From Buddleja alternifolia (Eukaryota; Streptophyta; Magnoliopsida; Lamiales; Scrophulariaceae), in contig CM033402.1 in NCBI GenBank assembly GCA_019426215.1, forward strand, positions 1,860,001-1,924,000: a stretch of DNA of 64,000 nucleotides, read 5' to 3'. Positions 33,916 through 55,842 of the stretch are shown in pieces; positions within the stretch are counted from its first letter, which is position 1; every line of letters starts with the position of its first letter. Under the pieces are notes generated by a model, which ran no database searches, had not been told where the DNA came from, and was given only the letters and a program-made list of their open reading frames with translations. The position numbers and the translations under genes are program-made.

Positions 33916-35121
33916 TGAATTATTTAGAGTTTAAAGTTATATATCTAGAATTTTTAATTATGAATTCCACATTTTTTATTTTTTTATTAGGTCATTTTGA
34001 TGATAGTTTGATGATTTTTCATTTTACAACACATTATAAGTTCAACTTAACTTTTTAAATTCAAAAGTAAAGGGATTTTAGTCTTTACCAATAAAAAGCA
34101 ATGAAAAAAGTGCAGGGGAGCTCAATGCCAATATTTCAAAAGTGAGGAGTGTAGATGTCAGATACCTATAATTCAGAAGAAGTCGATGCAATTATCCCTG
34201 TATATATACTCTTTTATAAAGCATCAACACCCTATATTAACTACCTTTGGTGTTTTTTAAAGTGTCATATGACCAAATTATCCAAAATTTAAATAGAATA
34301 TTTTAGATGATTTTTATCCCCTCTTTTATCTCTTTTATCACTTAACCTCAACTTCTCATCTCTTTCCTTTTCTCTCTCTCTCTCCATGCCATATTTTCTC
34401 TCTCTTTTTTATCCTATTTATTTACAAGATCTCACATAAATTTTAGGTAAAATGATGGCCTTGTTTGTTTATGTTTTTAAATTTCATTTTCTATATCCTA
34501 AATCACAAAATCCTAAAAAAATCATATCATTAATTATTTTCATCAAATTCAACTTTTCTCAACTTAACTTTCTTTTTCCCCGTATAACTAATTATCAATC
34601 ACTACATCCATCTTTTTATGTAATCATCAATCAATAATCAATTACCCCAACTAATATTTTTCTCTTTTTCTTTCATACTTTATAATTTTTTTATTTATAT
34701 TTAACCTATCATACGCCAACCAATCATTTTTAATTTAACACATTTTATAACTCCCAACCATTTTTAGAAATATAAACAAACACAACACATATCTAATCAT
34801 TTTCACACGAATTTCCGTAGTAGGCATTCCATAAGAAAGTTCAAGGATTTTAACCAAAAAACAAACATGGCCATGTTTTCACATGTTCAAACAAAAATAT
34901 TCATACTACATAACAATAAATTAATCAATTTTTTATTTAAAAATTTTAATCGAGTGTGTCCACGCAATTAGTTATAGATAAAGCTAGCACAAAAGACTAA
35001 TCCAACAAACTAAGTTACACGATAAAATTATTCAAAAAAAAAAAAAGTTACACTCTAAAAACATAATAAAAAATTAAGAATATTGAACATATTCATTCTG
35101 CAAATATATACTTACATATAT
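33916..35121. other. Gene-free stretch between the GCN5 fragment and a hAT element
   Basis: AT-rich with CT-rich microsatellites near 34370-34410. The direct-repeat block shared with about 31175 lies at about 34088-34198. The open frames here are short and featureless. Confidence 0.45.
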
Positions 35122-35643
35122 TAGGGGTGTACGCGGTCGGGTTCGGGCGATTTTATGGAAAAATTCAACCCGACTCGATATATGCGGGTTGACAACATAA
35201 CAAACCGAAACCGCATAATTATCTTTTCAAACCAAGCGGTTCGGGTCGGTCGGTTTTAATGTATTTTGCGGGCGGTTTGGCGGGTTATCGAATTATAATT
35301 ATATTACTTTTAGTTTCAACTAGTAAGTAAGAAACTAAATAACATACTTGTACATTTAATTTAAAAAAAATTGAGTTGGTGATAAATACAAAAATAAGTG
35401 CTGTTATTAAATAAAAATCATATTTATCATGATTTGTAAACTCTAAAATATTAATAAAATAAAATTATTTTATAAGTTTATCATAAAAGTATACATCTAC
35501 ATCTTTGTTCAAATCAAGTAAAAATAAATGTTCTTGTTTACTCAAATTAAAAATAAAGTGTTTTACATAAATATGAATAAAATTATTCGTATTAGAGTTT
35601 ATATATATGCATATATAGTTTTAAGAGTTTAGGGGTTACTCTT

Positions 35644-35682
<39 letters not shown>

Positions 35683-35871
35683 TTATAACATATACAATTA
35701 GCTGTCGGATGGCGGGTTACAATTATTAAACCCACCACCCGACCCGAAAGTGGCGGGTTGCAATTTTTTCAACCACCACAATTTTTTAATAATTTCAAAC
35801 CGGCGGTTTTTGGGCGGTTCGGGTCGGTTTGAGCGGGTCGAACGGGTTGTGCGGGTTTATGTACACCCCTA
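35122..35871. mobile_element. Non-autonomous hAT-like element upstream of GCN5 (750 bp)
   Basis: Termini TAGGGGTGTAC and GTACACCCCTA, flanked by the 8-bp duplication ACATATAT (35114-35121 and 35872-35879). Subterminal GGGTTCGGGC/GCGGGTTG motifs are inverted at the two ends. An AT microsatellite occupies 35647-35678. The right end is about 115 bp before the GCN5 start codon. Confidence 0.85.
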
Positions 35872-35986
35872 ACATATATATATATATATATATCTATATA
35901 GATCAGTATATTTATCAAATAAAATAAAAATATATAGATCAGTATAAAATTTCTAGTTCACATCGACTTTTCCCTAAACCCTATCA

Positions 35987-43965
<7,979 letters not shown>

Positions 43966-45325
43966 TCAGTTCTCGCTTCCATGGCATGTTTCTATTATCC
44001 TTTTATCTATTGTAAATATGCTAACTAGCCATCCTCTAAATCATCTCATTCCAATTAGTCAAGTTTAGAGCATTAATTGTTTTGAGCAATATAAATTATT
44101 TGTTCGGATCTCTGTAAGTTAAAATTCGTATTATACTCGTATAGTACATGTACGTACATATAATTGAAAAATCCTTTTATTTTCCGTATGCATTATGAAC
44201 GTAATGAATAATACTTATACTTTTAAGTTGAACAGTTTAGTACATGTATGTTATGAATAATACTTAATATTTGAATATTATACAATTTTAAAATCACAAA
44301 TGTCAATAATTTACCAAAACATGAATTATTGTTGACAAGTGTCTCATAATTTTTTTTTCATAATATAAAAGTAAACTAATAAAAAATAAGTTGTATTTTT
44401 ACTCCCGAATAATTTATTTTTATTCGTTTTTTACTTGGACAAGTATTAATCCGTTTATTTCCCTTTTTCGTATTTTTTAGCCGAATTTTTTACCGTAATT
44501 TTCAATGAGAATTTGTAAAATATTCATACGTATTAAATACCGATTTTTAGCTGTCCTGTATTTAAGGTTCGGATGACAGACTCTAGCTGGGAAATATAAA
44601 ATGTAGAATGTATCGCTAAATTTGACTCAAGAAAAATTCCGACAGAGATAGGGGTTGGGTTATAATTTATGCCATTTGTGACTGATTTTGTTATTGTCTT
44701 TTAGATGGTATGTTATATTTGATGGATATGTATTAGGTACGTAGATATATAATAAATACATATTATACTTTTGTAGTAAATTGATATAAAATAAAAAAGT
44801 TATTGTCTTATATTCAATCATCTAATGAACCTAGTGTAACAGAACAGTCTATTATCTTCAAAATAAATTTTTGGGATATACTTAGTGACACTGAAAGTAT
44901 TGACAATTCTCACGTGCTATTATTCTCCAATAGAAAATGAAAAAAATAAAGAAAAAGAAATTGTAAGGCATCCATTTAATAGGCCCAATATTTTTAGATT
45001 CACCGGAAAATGATCGGAATATCTTCTGGCCACCTCTTTTACCATGGTAGGAGCTACATGGAAAATGGTACTGAGTTTATTTTGTGGCTGATCAATATGA
45101 TGACGATGATGATATTTTATTCTTGTGTTTTTTTGGAATGTTGTTATGAAATTCTCTGTTTGTGAATATACGATAAAACCGAATCACAGTTCAAACAATC
45201 TCACAACTGTCTGATATGCGTCGCCAAGCAACTGCATTGGCGACTGCATTTGCAAGATAGGTTGAATCCACATCCTTATTATTGCAAATTGCATGGTGAA
45301 TTTCTTTGTGTACTAACTTATATGT
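43966..45325. other. GCN5 3' flank and intergenic DNA
   Basis: Presumed GCN5 3' UTR followed by AT-rich DNA. No gene could be supported. Confidence 0.45.
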
Positions 45326-45433
45326 TTGCTTCTCGTCATTATGCTTCTATTTAGTTTTGTATTTGATCAAGTTGTTGCGTTGCTTCTCGTCATTATGCTT
45401 CTATTTAGTTTTGTATTTGATCAAGTTGTTGCG
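45326..45433. repeat. 54-bp tandem duplication
   Basis: Two copies of TTGCTTCTCGTCATTATGCT... at 45326 and 45380, essentially identical over the whole unit. Confidence 0.9.
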
Positions 45434-46648
45434 TCTCAGTTTTTCCATCACTTTTTCGTGTGTATTTAGCGCATTAGATCAAGGTCTCTGCAGAGCTGGT
45501 AAGTTCATTTACTGAATGGTGACATTATGCAATTACTTGTTTCTCGCACTTTATGAAGAACTAACTAGTGAGTTTGGTGTCGGATGAGGGGATCTGAAGT
45601 ATTGTTCGAGGCAGATGTGGCGCACAACGGAGAGGATTTTCTTCTCTTAGGCTCAAAACTAAACGAAAATTGAACGAATAGGTATGACCACATTGTGTTT
45701 GATTGTCTCAAGACCAGCCTTGTTTGTTTCCTTTCCCCCCATCCCTGTTATGTATAGGTATAATTTAAATGTGACTTCTGTTAGCCAGTATGCTGCTCAT
45801 AATAACAACTGGTTATATAAAGGGCTCAAATCTTCTTACATTAGCACGGGATAGGTGACAATTGGTACACGCCAAACTTGGTATTGTCTCCTTTACTTGG
45901 CTTAGTGTTAACCACGTAAAAATAATTAGAACAGAGGAAAAAGGTCTACTTTTCTGTATTTGAACATCTATATTTATCATATATGGATTATTCTTAGAAT
46001 GTCCCATGCCCCACGTGAAGTTCTACATACACGGATGTTTTGTGATTGTCCTAGCAAATATGCACACAATACTAGCATTGAAGCTTCGACTAGAGATAGG
46101 TTTCATGTACACGCGACACAAATAGCTAGCGTAATTCACCACAATTTCGTGTCACAGCACTGGTTCGATGCGAGGTTTCGTTCTATTGAAGATTTAAGCA
46201 ATTTAGACAGCTATGCATAGTTGGTATTATAAAGTAAAGGTGATAAAGTTAACACTATATTTCTATATCTGTATATTAAAGGGGAGTTCCTTTACAGATA
46301 CCAAAAATCTGATGCATTACCTTTCTCCCTAAAATCTCTTCTTAACAATGTGACAATACAGTATAATCTGAGGTATAATGTTTGTCGATTCTGATTCTTG
46401 GTGGAATCACATTCCACTTGCTTTGGCATAGTGTCGCTTTTGTTTTAAAGGTGATGATCGTTGCATTTTACTTTTATGATGGATATCTTCAGTATAAACT
46501 CTCTTGTCGAGAAAATCTATGCTCTCGGTCCACACATAGAGAACTTCCTCTCTTGTCTATAGTTCATGAATTTTTCACCAATAATTTGCTGTGATTAATA
46601 ATTGGTAATCTCATCTTCTATACCTCTTGGCGCCTACTGAACAAGTAA
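45434..46648. other. Intergenic, weak exon-like signals only
   Basis: A strong GTAAGT-type donor near 45498 and a short open frame at about 45586-45675 were seen, but no acceptor-donor chain or protein similarity. The frame at 45960-46220 has no recognisable content. Confidence 0.3.
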
Positions 46649-47255
46649 GGCCCTCATTGGATGATACGCTCGTCTCTGAGTAATTTTTTTCCTTACAAAA
46701 TAGAGAAAAAATGAATTTAGAGAATATGATCCGTGTGGTGTTACAAGTGTGTTTGGATGAGCTTTTATGGAAAAAACATGTAATGATTAAAATTGATTAG
46801 ATATGTTTTTTTTTTTTTTTTGAGAAATTTGTATGGATACGGTGTTTAAATATCAATTTTGATAAATATATATTGGTAAAACTCATCGATTTAGATAGCG
46901 AACAAAAAATAAATAGGCAAAAGTGATCTTATTTCGTACGTTGCATTATTTTGAATTAGAATATATGATTAATTGGACACTCGGCGTTGAGAAATAGCTG
47001 GATAAAACCTTTTTGATCATTGGAGGAACGGTCAAATTATGAATAGTTAAAAACTCTTTTTTTTTGGATTTTTTTGCAAGAATTTTAAAAAAAAAAATTG
47101 CTAGTTTTCTCCTAATTTTGCTAAGTATAAAAGAAACATTGAAATTAATTTTTTTACGAAAAAATATTGGTAACCATGTTATCCAAATGTATTTATCATC
47201 AAGTTTTATTTGAAAAAATATTTTTTTAAAATGAGCATGTCATCCAACTACGGCC
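46649..47255. mobile_element. PIF/Harbinger-like MITE (607 bp)
   Basis: Ends GGCCCTCATTGGATGATA and, inverted, GGCCGTAGTTGGATGACA. TAA flanks both sides (46646-46648 and 47256-47258). Non-coding. Confidence 0.72.
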
Positions 47256-47258
47256 TAA

Positions 47259-49849
47259 AATGTTTTTTGGGCGGGTATTTGTTATTGACGCGGAGATGGT
47301 CTGGCTTGGGTAACCATTTAAATCTTGGTGCATTTTATTTTGATTAATATTTTGAATTCATTTTATTATTCTAATTGACTTTTGTCAGCGTAAGTCATGG
47401 GCAATTGGAAATGTGAATCATGAACCACTTCGAATTAAAGGACAAACTAAGGATTATATTTTATTTTATTTTTGATAAGAGAGGATTATATTATTTGCTA
47501 AGCTAGAAAGTAGAAATTCTTTACCTATGCCTGCAACTCTATATTGACAAAAATGATCCATTGGTTTGACTCTTGTAAATCTTGAAAACGATTGCTCTCC
47601 AATTATATTGAAATATGTCTTTATCTCATTAAAACAAATTGAATTTTTCGTTTCCATCAATCAATCTGAATTCTAATTTTCTTTGTCTTTAATCTATATG
47701 ATTGACTAACTTTACAAGTTGAATTCCACTACATATTTATGAATTTTGAATTTTCAAACTTGATTAGAAAGTAGAAATAATAGACATATTAAATGAATCA
47801 TATGACTTGAGTTCGACTAGTATTCAACTCAGTTAAATTTTAACCCCCAATGCGTTTAGGGCTCGTATGGATTGATTAGCTTCCACACCACTACTAGTAT
47901 TTTACCAATTTGAATTATCCGTTCCATTCGAGAATGTGTGTCAACTCGTATTCTGTTGTTCATATGTAAGATATTTGCATAATTTTCTTTCTTAATACAA
48001 GCAACGTAAATATTATATGCAATATGAACATATAAAATAAGAAAAATAATGTATATTTTTTTAAAAAAAATTCTAGACAAAGAGAATACCCTGACTAGAT
48101 AAACCCAAATCGATAGTTTTTTAATCATAGGTCACACAGACCCTATAATACTCCAAATAAGGAGAGAAAGTTCACAATTTGTAACATTCTGAATTAAACT
48201 CGGGACCTTCGACATGAAAATGGAAATTGATACTATTAGGTTAATAAGTCTTGAATTTTTTTTTATATCTCCTTTAATTTAGAAAATATTAATTGATTAC
48301 TTCATCAATATTAATTCATTGCAATAATTTCTTACCAAATCAATGTGAGTTGAAAAAGAGGTTAGACGACAGTGACATATAGCGTTGAATCATTATTAGC
48401 TAAGGTTAGAAAAACCAAAATTGAGGATAAGCAGAACAATTGTCAAAAGTAAGGCCCACGAGCTAAGCTCGTCTTGAGCTGGCCAAATTTCTTGGCACGA
48501 GCTCGAGCCCGACAAATCTGAGAAAAATGAGCTCAAGTCGAGCTGAGCTCGAACTATGCAAAAAAATAAAAAAATGAATTTTTTTTATATATTAAATATA
48601 TGAATAAAATATTATTACATTTTTAGAGAGACTTGTGAGCCTTCGAACAGGCATTTGTGAGCTTGAGCTGGTTCTATCCATAATGTACGCACCAGGTGCT
48701 AAAGAGGTGACATGTGCCACCTCTTTAATTTCTTTCTTTTTTGTTTTTTATTTTTTTTAAAAATCTTTCTTTTACTTCTTTTTCCATTTCTTTTGTCTTT
48801 TTCTTTTATTTTTTCAGATTTTATGTTTGAAAATTGACGAAAACTTTTTCGTCTTCCTCATTTTTATTTGTATTAGTGTTGCGAATGGATTCAAACAAAT
48901 TTATATTAATAATTCAATTCTTATATAGGTCAAGAATTATCCAAAATCAAATGATTTATATTTTCAGATCAAGCGATTCGGTTAGATCGAGTTGAATTAT
49001 ATTTTACTTATACTTGTTAACAATTTAAATTATTTGATGTTTTTACCAAAAATAAATATTGATAATAAAGTGTAAAATTGCCTAATATTATTCACAATAT
49101 TAAATATATGTTCATCTATTTAATATTTCGCTATCATTATCTAGTTTTATTTTAATAATCAAATAATTTGAGTTTTGAGTGCTTCTAATTAAAATATAAT
49201 CTAATTTGATCCACACGAACCGCTTGATTTGATAATATATAATTTAGTGTCGGATTAACTAAACTATTAATTGTATATGTCCGGTCGGTTGAATTCATAA
49301 TTTTAAACTATCCGAATCCAACACTAACTATTAGAAATATAAATGAGCAAGACACAATCTTTTAAACTTTTAAAACATAAAAATAAAATTGAAAGAAAAA
49401 ACACAAAATTAAAAAAAAAAAAGAGAAAAAACAAAAACACCTCTTCAGCATCGGGTACGCCTGCACCAAGCACATTACCGCTTGAACTCGAGTCGAGCTA
49501 TTTTCGAGCCATCCGACACGTTGGTTACTCCCGTCAAAAAATGCGACCCCTGTCTTCTAGGCGAGGAAACAGAGCCCGCTTTTTCCGCTTTATATTTCTT
49601 TCTTTCTTTCTTCGTCGCTTTCATTATCCTCTGTAACCAAAGACGGAGAAAGAAACCTGCTACTTGCACTCTCTCTCTCTACACCTGTCCATTTCATCTC
49701 TCTATAACAACATACATATATATATATATAGATACACACATATATACGAACACAAACCTCTCCAAAATCGTTTACAGTGAATCGAATTGCAGATTTCTTT
49801 TTCAAAATCAATCAACGAGACCTATTACACTTGCCCTAGTTGTTGTTCT
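47259..49849. other. Intergenic and upstream region of the bHLH gene
   Basis: AT-rich. A patch at about 48450-48680 has repeated GAGCTCGAGC/GAGCTTGAGC motifs, as in decayed hAT-like or LTR remnants. The last 200 bp before the start codon contain CT- and AT-rich microsatellites (49668-49735), probably 5' UTR. Confidence 0.45.
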
Positions 49850-52384
49850 ATGGCGAATAATCCAGGTGAAACCCCCTCCGATGACTTCCTCGAGCAAATT
49901 CTAGGGTTTCCGAGCTTCGCAGCTGGAGGAGACGCTAATTTGGGGGGAAACGAGGCTCCTTCGGCTGCGATGATGCTGCAGCTCGGCTCGGCTCACCTCG
50001 GCGGCGGCAGCGGCATGGGAATCGGACTCGGAGTCGGCATGGGCGGCGGCGGCGGAGGCGCGTACGGTGTTGGAAGTGGTGGCGGTGGTTTTCCGTTGGG
50101 GTTGAGTTTAGAGCAAAGGAATGGAGGATTTAACGATGCCTCCGGGAGTGGGAACAGGTTCCACCGCGACGACGTCGTTGATCCCCGCGCTTCTTCTGTT
50201 CGAGCGGTATAATATTTGATAAATTTCTATTAATGAATTTAGGACGTGTATTTATTATGATTAGTATGAGATTTTGAGAAACTCTTTCATATTTTAGAAA
50301 TTTATCGGTTTGGAATCTGAATTGACGGCTATTTTATGATCATCATTAGAAGGTGCATCAGTTGAAGAAAATGAGTATTACTGCATATATTGTTTTTCCT
50401 GGAGAATATTGAGCATTTGAGCATGTATTACTTGGTTGTTAACTTTTGGGACGTTAAGAAATTTTGGTGGTTTGTGATGTTTCTTGTTAGTAGATTATGA
50501 AGTGTAGTTAGTGACCTAATAGTATATATATTTTTTACTTTTGCAGGGTTTTCACGGGCAGCCAATGGCTAATACAGTTCAGCATCCACCTACGATTCGC
50601 CCCAGGGTACGAGCTAGACGAGGTCAAGCAACTGATCCGCATAGCATAGCTGAGAGGGTATGAACAATTGTCCCCTGTAAAATGGCTTTTTAGAAGTTCT
50701 TTATGGGTTTATATTATATCTTGGGTTGCCTATTTGATTAGCAATTAGCAATTACAAATCGTGATAGTTACAATGGGTTGAGTGAGAGGATGGAAACAAT
50801 GGGGGTGTAAGAATTGTCTGATTTGAGCAAGCAGAAAATGGGCATAGAGGCCTCTCTAGTGGCGTGGATAAAAGAATGATGTTTCTCAATGTTGTTTTGA
50901 ATGATTCAGTTTTTAGATTTTACGCAATAATGCAATAGCGTGATTGAAAATTAAAGCTTGTCATTGGACTTTTTCTTATCTGGTTATTGCAGTTGCGCCG
51001 AGAAAAAATAGCCGAAAGAATAAGAGCATTGCAAGAGTTAGTACCCAGTGTCAACAAGGTCAGCTTTCTATCTACTAGGTTAATGTAAGTCGGACTTGCT
51101 AGTTTTTAGCTTTTAACTATACTCATCTTGCAGCCAAGCAGTCATATTCTCTGCAGCAATAGTATACTCCATGGTTTTATCTAATGCCACTATTTTGCCT
51201 TGTCCATGTCTTTTGGATTATCTTTTTCGTTATATAAAGTATCTTTGAGAAGATTATTGCTAGTACTCTAACTAAAAGATTTTATGCAGACAGATAGAGC
51301 AGCTATGCTTGATGAAATTGTGGATTATGTGAAATTCTTGAGGCTGCAAGTGAAGGTAGACCATTATAATTCCCTTTAAGTATTGCTCGCTTAAGATGTA
51401 AATGTGTTGAAGATTTGAGGATACTTGATCTGTGCACCGCTATCATTGAACTCAACAAGGTTTTATTTTTTTGAACTCAACAAGGTTTAACAGTGCCTTT
51501 TACAAAATTTCTTGGTCAATATATTCGGAGGCCATATTCTAAGCATGAAAAGAAATTTCAAAATTTTCCTAGATAACATATGTAATATGGCAGCCTGCTG
51601 GCTTTGACTCCAGAATATCTTTTGTGATTTCTTTAAATTTGTTATCAGGATAAACTTTGTCAATAATGCTGAAGCTTATTATCTGATGATAACAAAAAAC
51701 AGAAATGATGTTTATGTATATTGTTATGAATATTTCTGTTGTTTGTTTTCATGTCTTGAGGTTGTGGTTGAGTAATTTGGAATTCTGTTTCTTAAAATTT
51801 TTTGCTATCATGAGATGTGATGTAAGCTATATCCCTCTTAATAGAAAGCAAAGGATCAGAAATCATTTGATATTTACTTCTCATGCGCACTAAAACGTTT
51901 TTCATGAGATCCATTTGAATAGAGTATCTTAAAGTCCGCACTTCAAATTTCTTCAATAACTCAATTCTATGACCTTTCTCCCTTCCTTCCAGGTATTGAG
52001 CATGAGTAGATTGGGAGGAGCAGGCGCAGTGGCACCGCTCGTGACAGACATCCCAATACCCTCATTAGAGGTAACAAAGTAAGCAATATTTTTGCCGTTA
52101 CACTGTTCCATGCATCTTATTATCTTCTTTTCGCCTTACTTTTAAAGGAAGAAGGCGGTGACGGTGGTAGAGCGCAGCCAGCTTGGGAGAAGTGGTCAAA
52201 TGATGGTACAGAACGTCAGGTAGCTAAGCTTATGGAGGAAAATATGGGGGCTGCATTACAACTTCTTCAATCCAAGGCTCTTTGCATTATGCCAATATCC
52301 CTCGCCTCAGCTATCTACCATACACCTCCTTCAGACACCTCCACACTCATTGACCCCGAGTCTAACCCACCTCATAATTCTTGA
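49850..52384 (+). CDS. UNE12: bHLH transcription factor, UNE12/bHLH59 type (6 exons, 304 aa)
   Basis: Exons 49850-50206, 50547-50657, 50993-51058, 51290-51355, 51993-52070 and 52148-52384, all GT-AG and phase 0. The start [19 protein letters not shown] matches the family N-terminus; upstream in-frame codons from 49787 lack similarity. A Gly-rich tract lies at about 55-85 and PLGLSLEQ just after. The bHLH is at about 148-205: H151, E155 and R159 form the E-box-reading triad, followed by helix 1, the PSVNKTD loop and helix 2 ending [12 protein letters not shown]. The conserved tail ([35 protein letters not shown]) is diagnostic of the UNE12/bHLH7 subgroup. It acts in the nucleus as a dimer; UNE12 was named from an Arabidopsis fertilisation phenotype. 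Intact. bHLH7 is the alternative orthologue. Confidence 0.93.
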
Positions 52385-54450
52385 AAATAACGCCTTCTCT
52401 AGTCCCATGCAATCCAAACTTCCCAATTTCACATTTCCCCGGTACTCCACTCCTAGGGCAATCACAGTGGTTCGTGTATGGTAGAGCCCACATGGGCCCC
52501 ATCAATTAGATAACCGTGATCTAAAATTTTGAGACAATCACATCCGTTCGTATATGATTGACCAGACGTAAATCACAACAAATGATTGTGATTGTTCCAC
52601 GATCTAGCATTCACATCTGTCCGTATAATGATTGACCGTATCTGAATCACATATAGATGAAATTGATTGTTTTTGTGACTTATAGTTCTCTTACCTTGAA
52701 GAATAACCCCCTAATTTGAAACTCCATTTTAGTGAGATCTAAGTCAGATGCCCGGGTCCCACCCCGCCTTTTTCTAGCTTTTCTTCCTCTTTAAACCAAA
52801 GGCCAAGTTTATAATCCTATGTTAAAGTAATGGAGACGTAGGCCTCGTGTCCTAGCTAGATTCAATATGTAGAGGGAAAATGTCAAACTTTTAATCATAT
52901 CTTGTGCTTTTTCATAGGATTTATGGACTAGTGGTGAGTGATGTAAGCACTTTTAGTAGTGGATTGTTTGGGGGTCATTTTGGTAGTGGATTTTGGGCCC
53001 CCCTTCAAAGTGGATGAATGCGTATATATTGTAGTCCTAGTGTTATTTCAGTGCATGTGGGAAAATGGGTAGTTGTACCAAATAATGGTTATTTTGTCAA
53101 ACATAAATCATCATTTGTAATATTGGATTTAGTGGATTTGTTTCTAAAAGTAGTTTGACTTCTTTATCTGTTCTGCTGAATCATGATTGTTGAGATTGAC
53201 TTATTGAGAACAATGCCAATCCAAATTTTTTTTTTCACAATTGGATAATACTTTCTATCATCATCACATGAATGTATGATAAATGTATTTACGAACAGTT
53301 TCATTACACAATTATATAATACTTCATAGAGAGTAATTAAAACGTAGAGAGAAAAAGCTTAACTTTTCCTTCCATATCATGATCAATTGTGTATACATTT
53401 GTTGTATATTTTTGCATGTAAAAGAAAGTGTTTTATGTTACACGATTAACATGAAATTCAAACTGATACATAGGGTTTAAACAATTAGAATTTTTTATCA
53501 TACACAATTGTTCTCTCCTCACATTCTAACCATTTATATATACTAGCGACAAAGGCACGCTCGTGTGTGCAATTAAAATGATCCATAATAACTTCATGGT
53601 ACGAATATATTTACATCCAAAGTCGGTTAAGTGCTAATTTGTATAACTTAGTTGTCCATTTTTAGTGAAAAAGAAAAAACAATAGTTTAGAAAAAAGAAA
53701 AGAAAATAACATCTAAACATTTGCATTTCGACGCATTTTCTGGAATGAAAAGTAAAATATCATTTCTTAAATATAATTTTAAATGTTTCAACATTCTACA
53801 CATCTATACTGAGCACAACATCTTTACTTACAATCAAAATAAATACAACCACGTATCACAAATCACAATCTAAAAGGATAAATTAAACTTAATAATTATC
53901 TTAAAATTATTAAAATGAAGAAACCATACCGTAAGAAATTAAGAATCAACACTTCCGCTTCTTGCAACAAAAATCGTACGCACCACCTCAAAACTTAAAT
54001 AGCCCAATTGATACTTCAAAAGGTTGCTTGCAAGAAAAAATGTTAGAAGATATGAATAGTAAAAGTCATTTAATTAATTACTTCACATTTAACAAAATAA
54101 AAGTAATAACACAAAATAGTGATAATTATCTTAAAGAATGCATCTTGTTACCGTGAAAGTCCTCAGACTCCCAAACCCATGTATGGGTTTTCACTCTTTT
54201 AGAATTGCTCTATTACAACATAACACTAATATATTTCTATTTAAAAGAGGAAAATTTCAAAAAATTTAAAGAATATAACACTATCTGTCCTGAGATTGCT
54301 TAGTCTAGTGTAAGTTGGATGACCATCCCCTAGAAGAAATCGTCCATTATAAAAAAGAAGCATTTTTAAAATGTTTAAGAAGGTTATTTTAGGCAACACA
54401 CATTTGACATACCAAGGTAGTTACTCAAATGCCTTGAGCCTTAATAAATA

Positions 54451-54484
<34 letters not shown>

Positions 54485-55289
54485 CATCATTTTGAGTATA
54501 CCAGAAAATATTGCAGCATTATGCAACACAAAATTTAGACTAGGAAAATGGTGGTAAAGCCATGCTTTAACATCAACGGGGCGTGTAGCGCGCCACACTT
54601 GATTCGTTAATGGACGCGTGTTTTGCCCAAGACCACAATTTGGTCCGGCCCACTTTGACATTTGGGCTCTACCCTTTGAACTTTGAACCCATGCAAGACC
54701 AAGTAAAGAAAGCCCATCAATCATTATAGATTTCAAAGAAATTTGATTTGATTAAAATTTATACTTCGGGTAATTGCACTCCGCACATCTCAAATTAGCA
54801 TCTTTTGGTACATTGCCCCCTTAAATTACAAATTTTATAGGTTACACTAAACAATTAAAATTAAGTTTTGGGTAATTGTACCATCATCAACCACGCCATC
54901 AAACTAGAAGAAAATGAGTCACAATTCGACCATTTTACACCCCTCAATCAGCTACTTTTTTTGCCCAGCAATAACGACCTCAACTATGTTGAAAATGCAA
55001 TCAGCCACGACAAAATATATCAAATCCACAACATTTGAGGATGCATTATGACAAAGAGGATATAATTCAAGGGCTCAAATTGCAAAATTACCCTCTTATC
55101 TTTCCTCGAATAGATTTTCAAGAAATCACATCATCAATCAATCCATCTCTCCAATTATTTATTTTTTTGGTTTATTCTCTTATCCAAATGTGGGAGATTT
55201 TTTGTCTCTTCCAACAAAGCATTTTTCATATACACGACCAGAATTCGAAATCTAAACAAAATGTTTAAAGAACCCAACTATCTACTGTA
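52385..55289. other. bHLH 3' flank and intergenic DNA
   Basis: Includes the presumed 3' UTR. At 52545-52680 a roughly 75-bp block (TCACATC.GT.CGTATA..GATTGACC) occurs twice. An AT microsatellite lies at 54451-54481. Around 54570-54700 is a GC-richer patch of unknown origin. No gene supported. Confidence 0.45.
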
Positions 55290-55297
55290 CTTTGGTT

Positions 55298-55720
55298 CAG
55301 TGTTCTGAAAACAGGACCGGACAGCGAACTGAAAAAGTGACCGGGTCACAGGTCATCGGTTCAACCGTCGGGTCAACCGTGATCGAACCAGTGACGTCAT
55401 AATTATGTAATAAATAATAATTAATATACTATTAAATATATAAAATATGAAAATATGAAGAAAAAAAATATGTATTTTCTATATTTGGGGGGGTCAATTG
55501 CAGATTTTGAGATTTTAAAGGGGTCAATTTCAGATTTTTAGATTTTAAAAGGTTGAATTTTATTTATTTTCAGAACAGCTCGGTTTAATCAATTCTGACA
55601 TATTGTGATCGGGTTTCAGTCCTAAATAGTTTTTTCTCATAACCGGACCGATTTGATGACCGATTTTGATTTTAACCGATCGGACCAGCCGGTCGGTCTA
55701 GTCCGATTTTCATAACATTG
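55298..55720. mobile_element. hAT-like MITE just upstream of the OSB gene
   Basis: The left end CAGTGTTCTGAAAACAGGAC and right end GTCCGATTTTCATAACATTG are imperfectly inverted, flanked by CTTTGGTT (55290-55297) and CTTTGGTC (55721-55728), a 7-of-8 target duplication. The GGACCGG/CCGGTCGG phrases are typical of this MITE class. It ends about 120 bp before the OSB start codon. Confidence 0.75.
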
Positions 55721-55842
55721 CTTTGGTCTCAATCCATCTCTCTCTTCCCAAAACTATTACATACATAAGCAACCAAACACTTTCGCGCCACCGCAACCAA
55801 ACAGGGCACAAGATAAGTACAACTCCACCAATCAAAGCTCCC

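Noticed and set aside
45960..46220. Possible 86-aa gene
   Set aside because: No recognisable similarity, no supporting splice sites or promoter.
49787..49849. Upstream extension of the bHLH protein by 21 codons
   Set aside because: In frame, but the family N-terminus begins at the methionine at 49850 (MANNP) and the upstream residues have no match.
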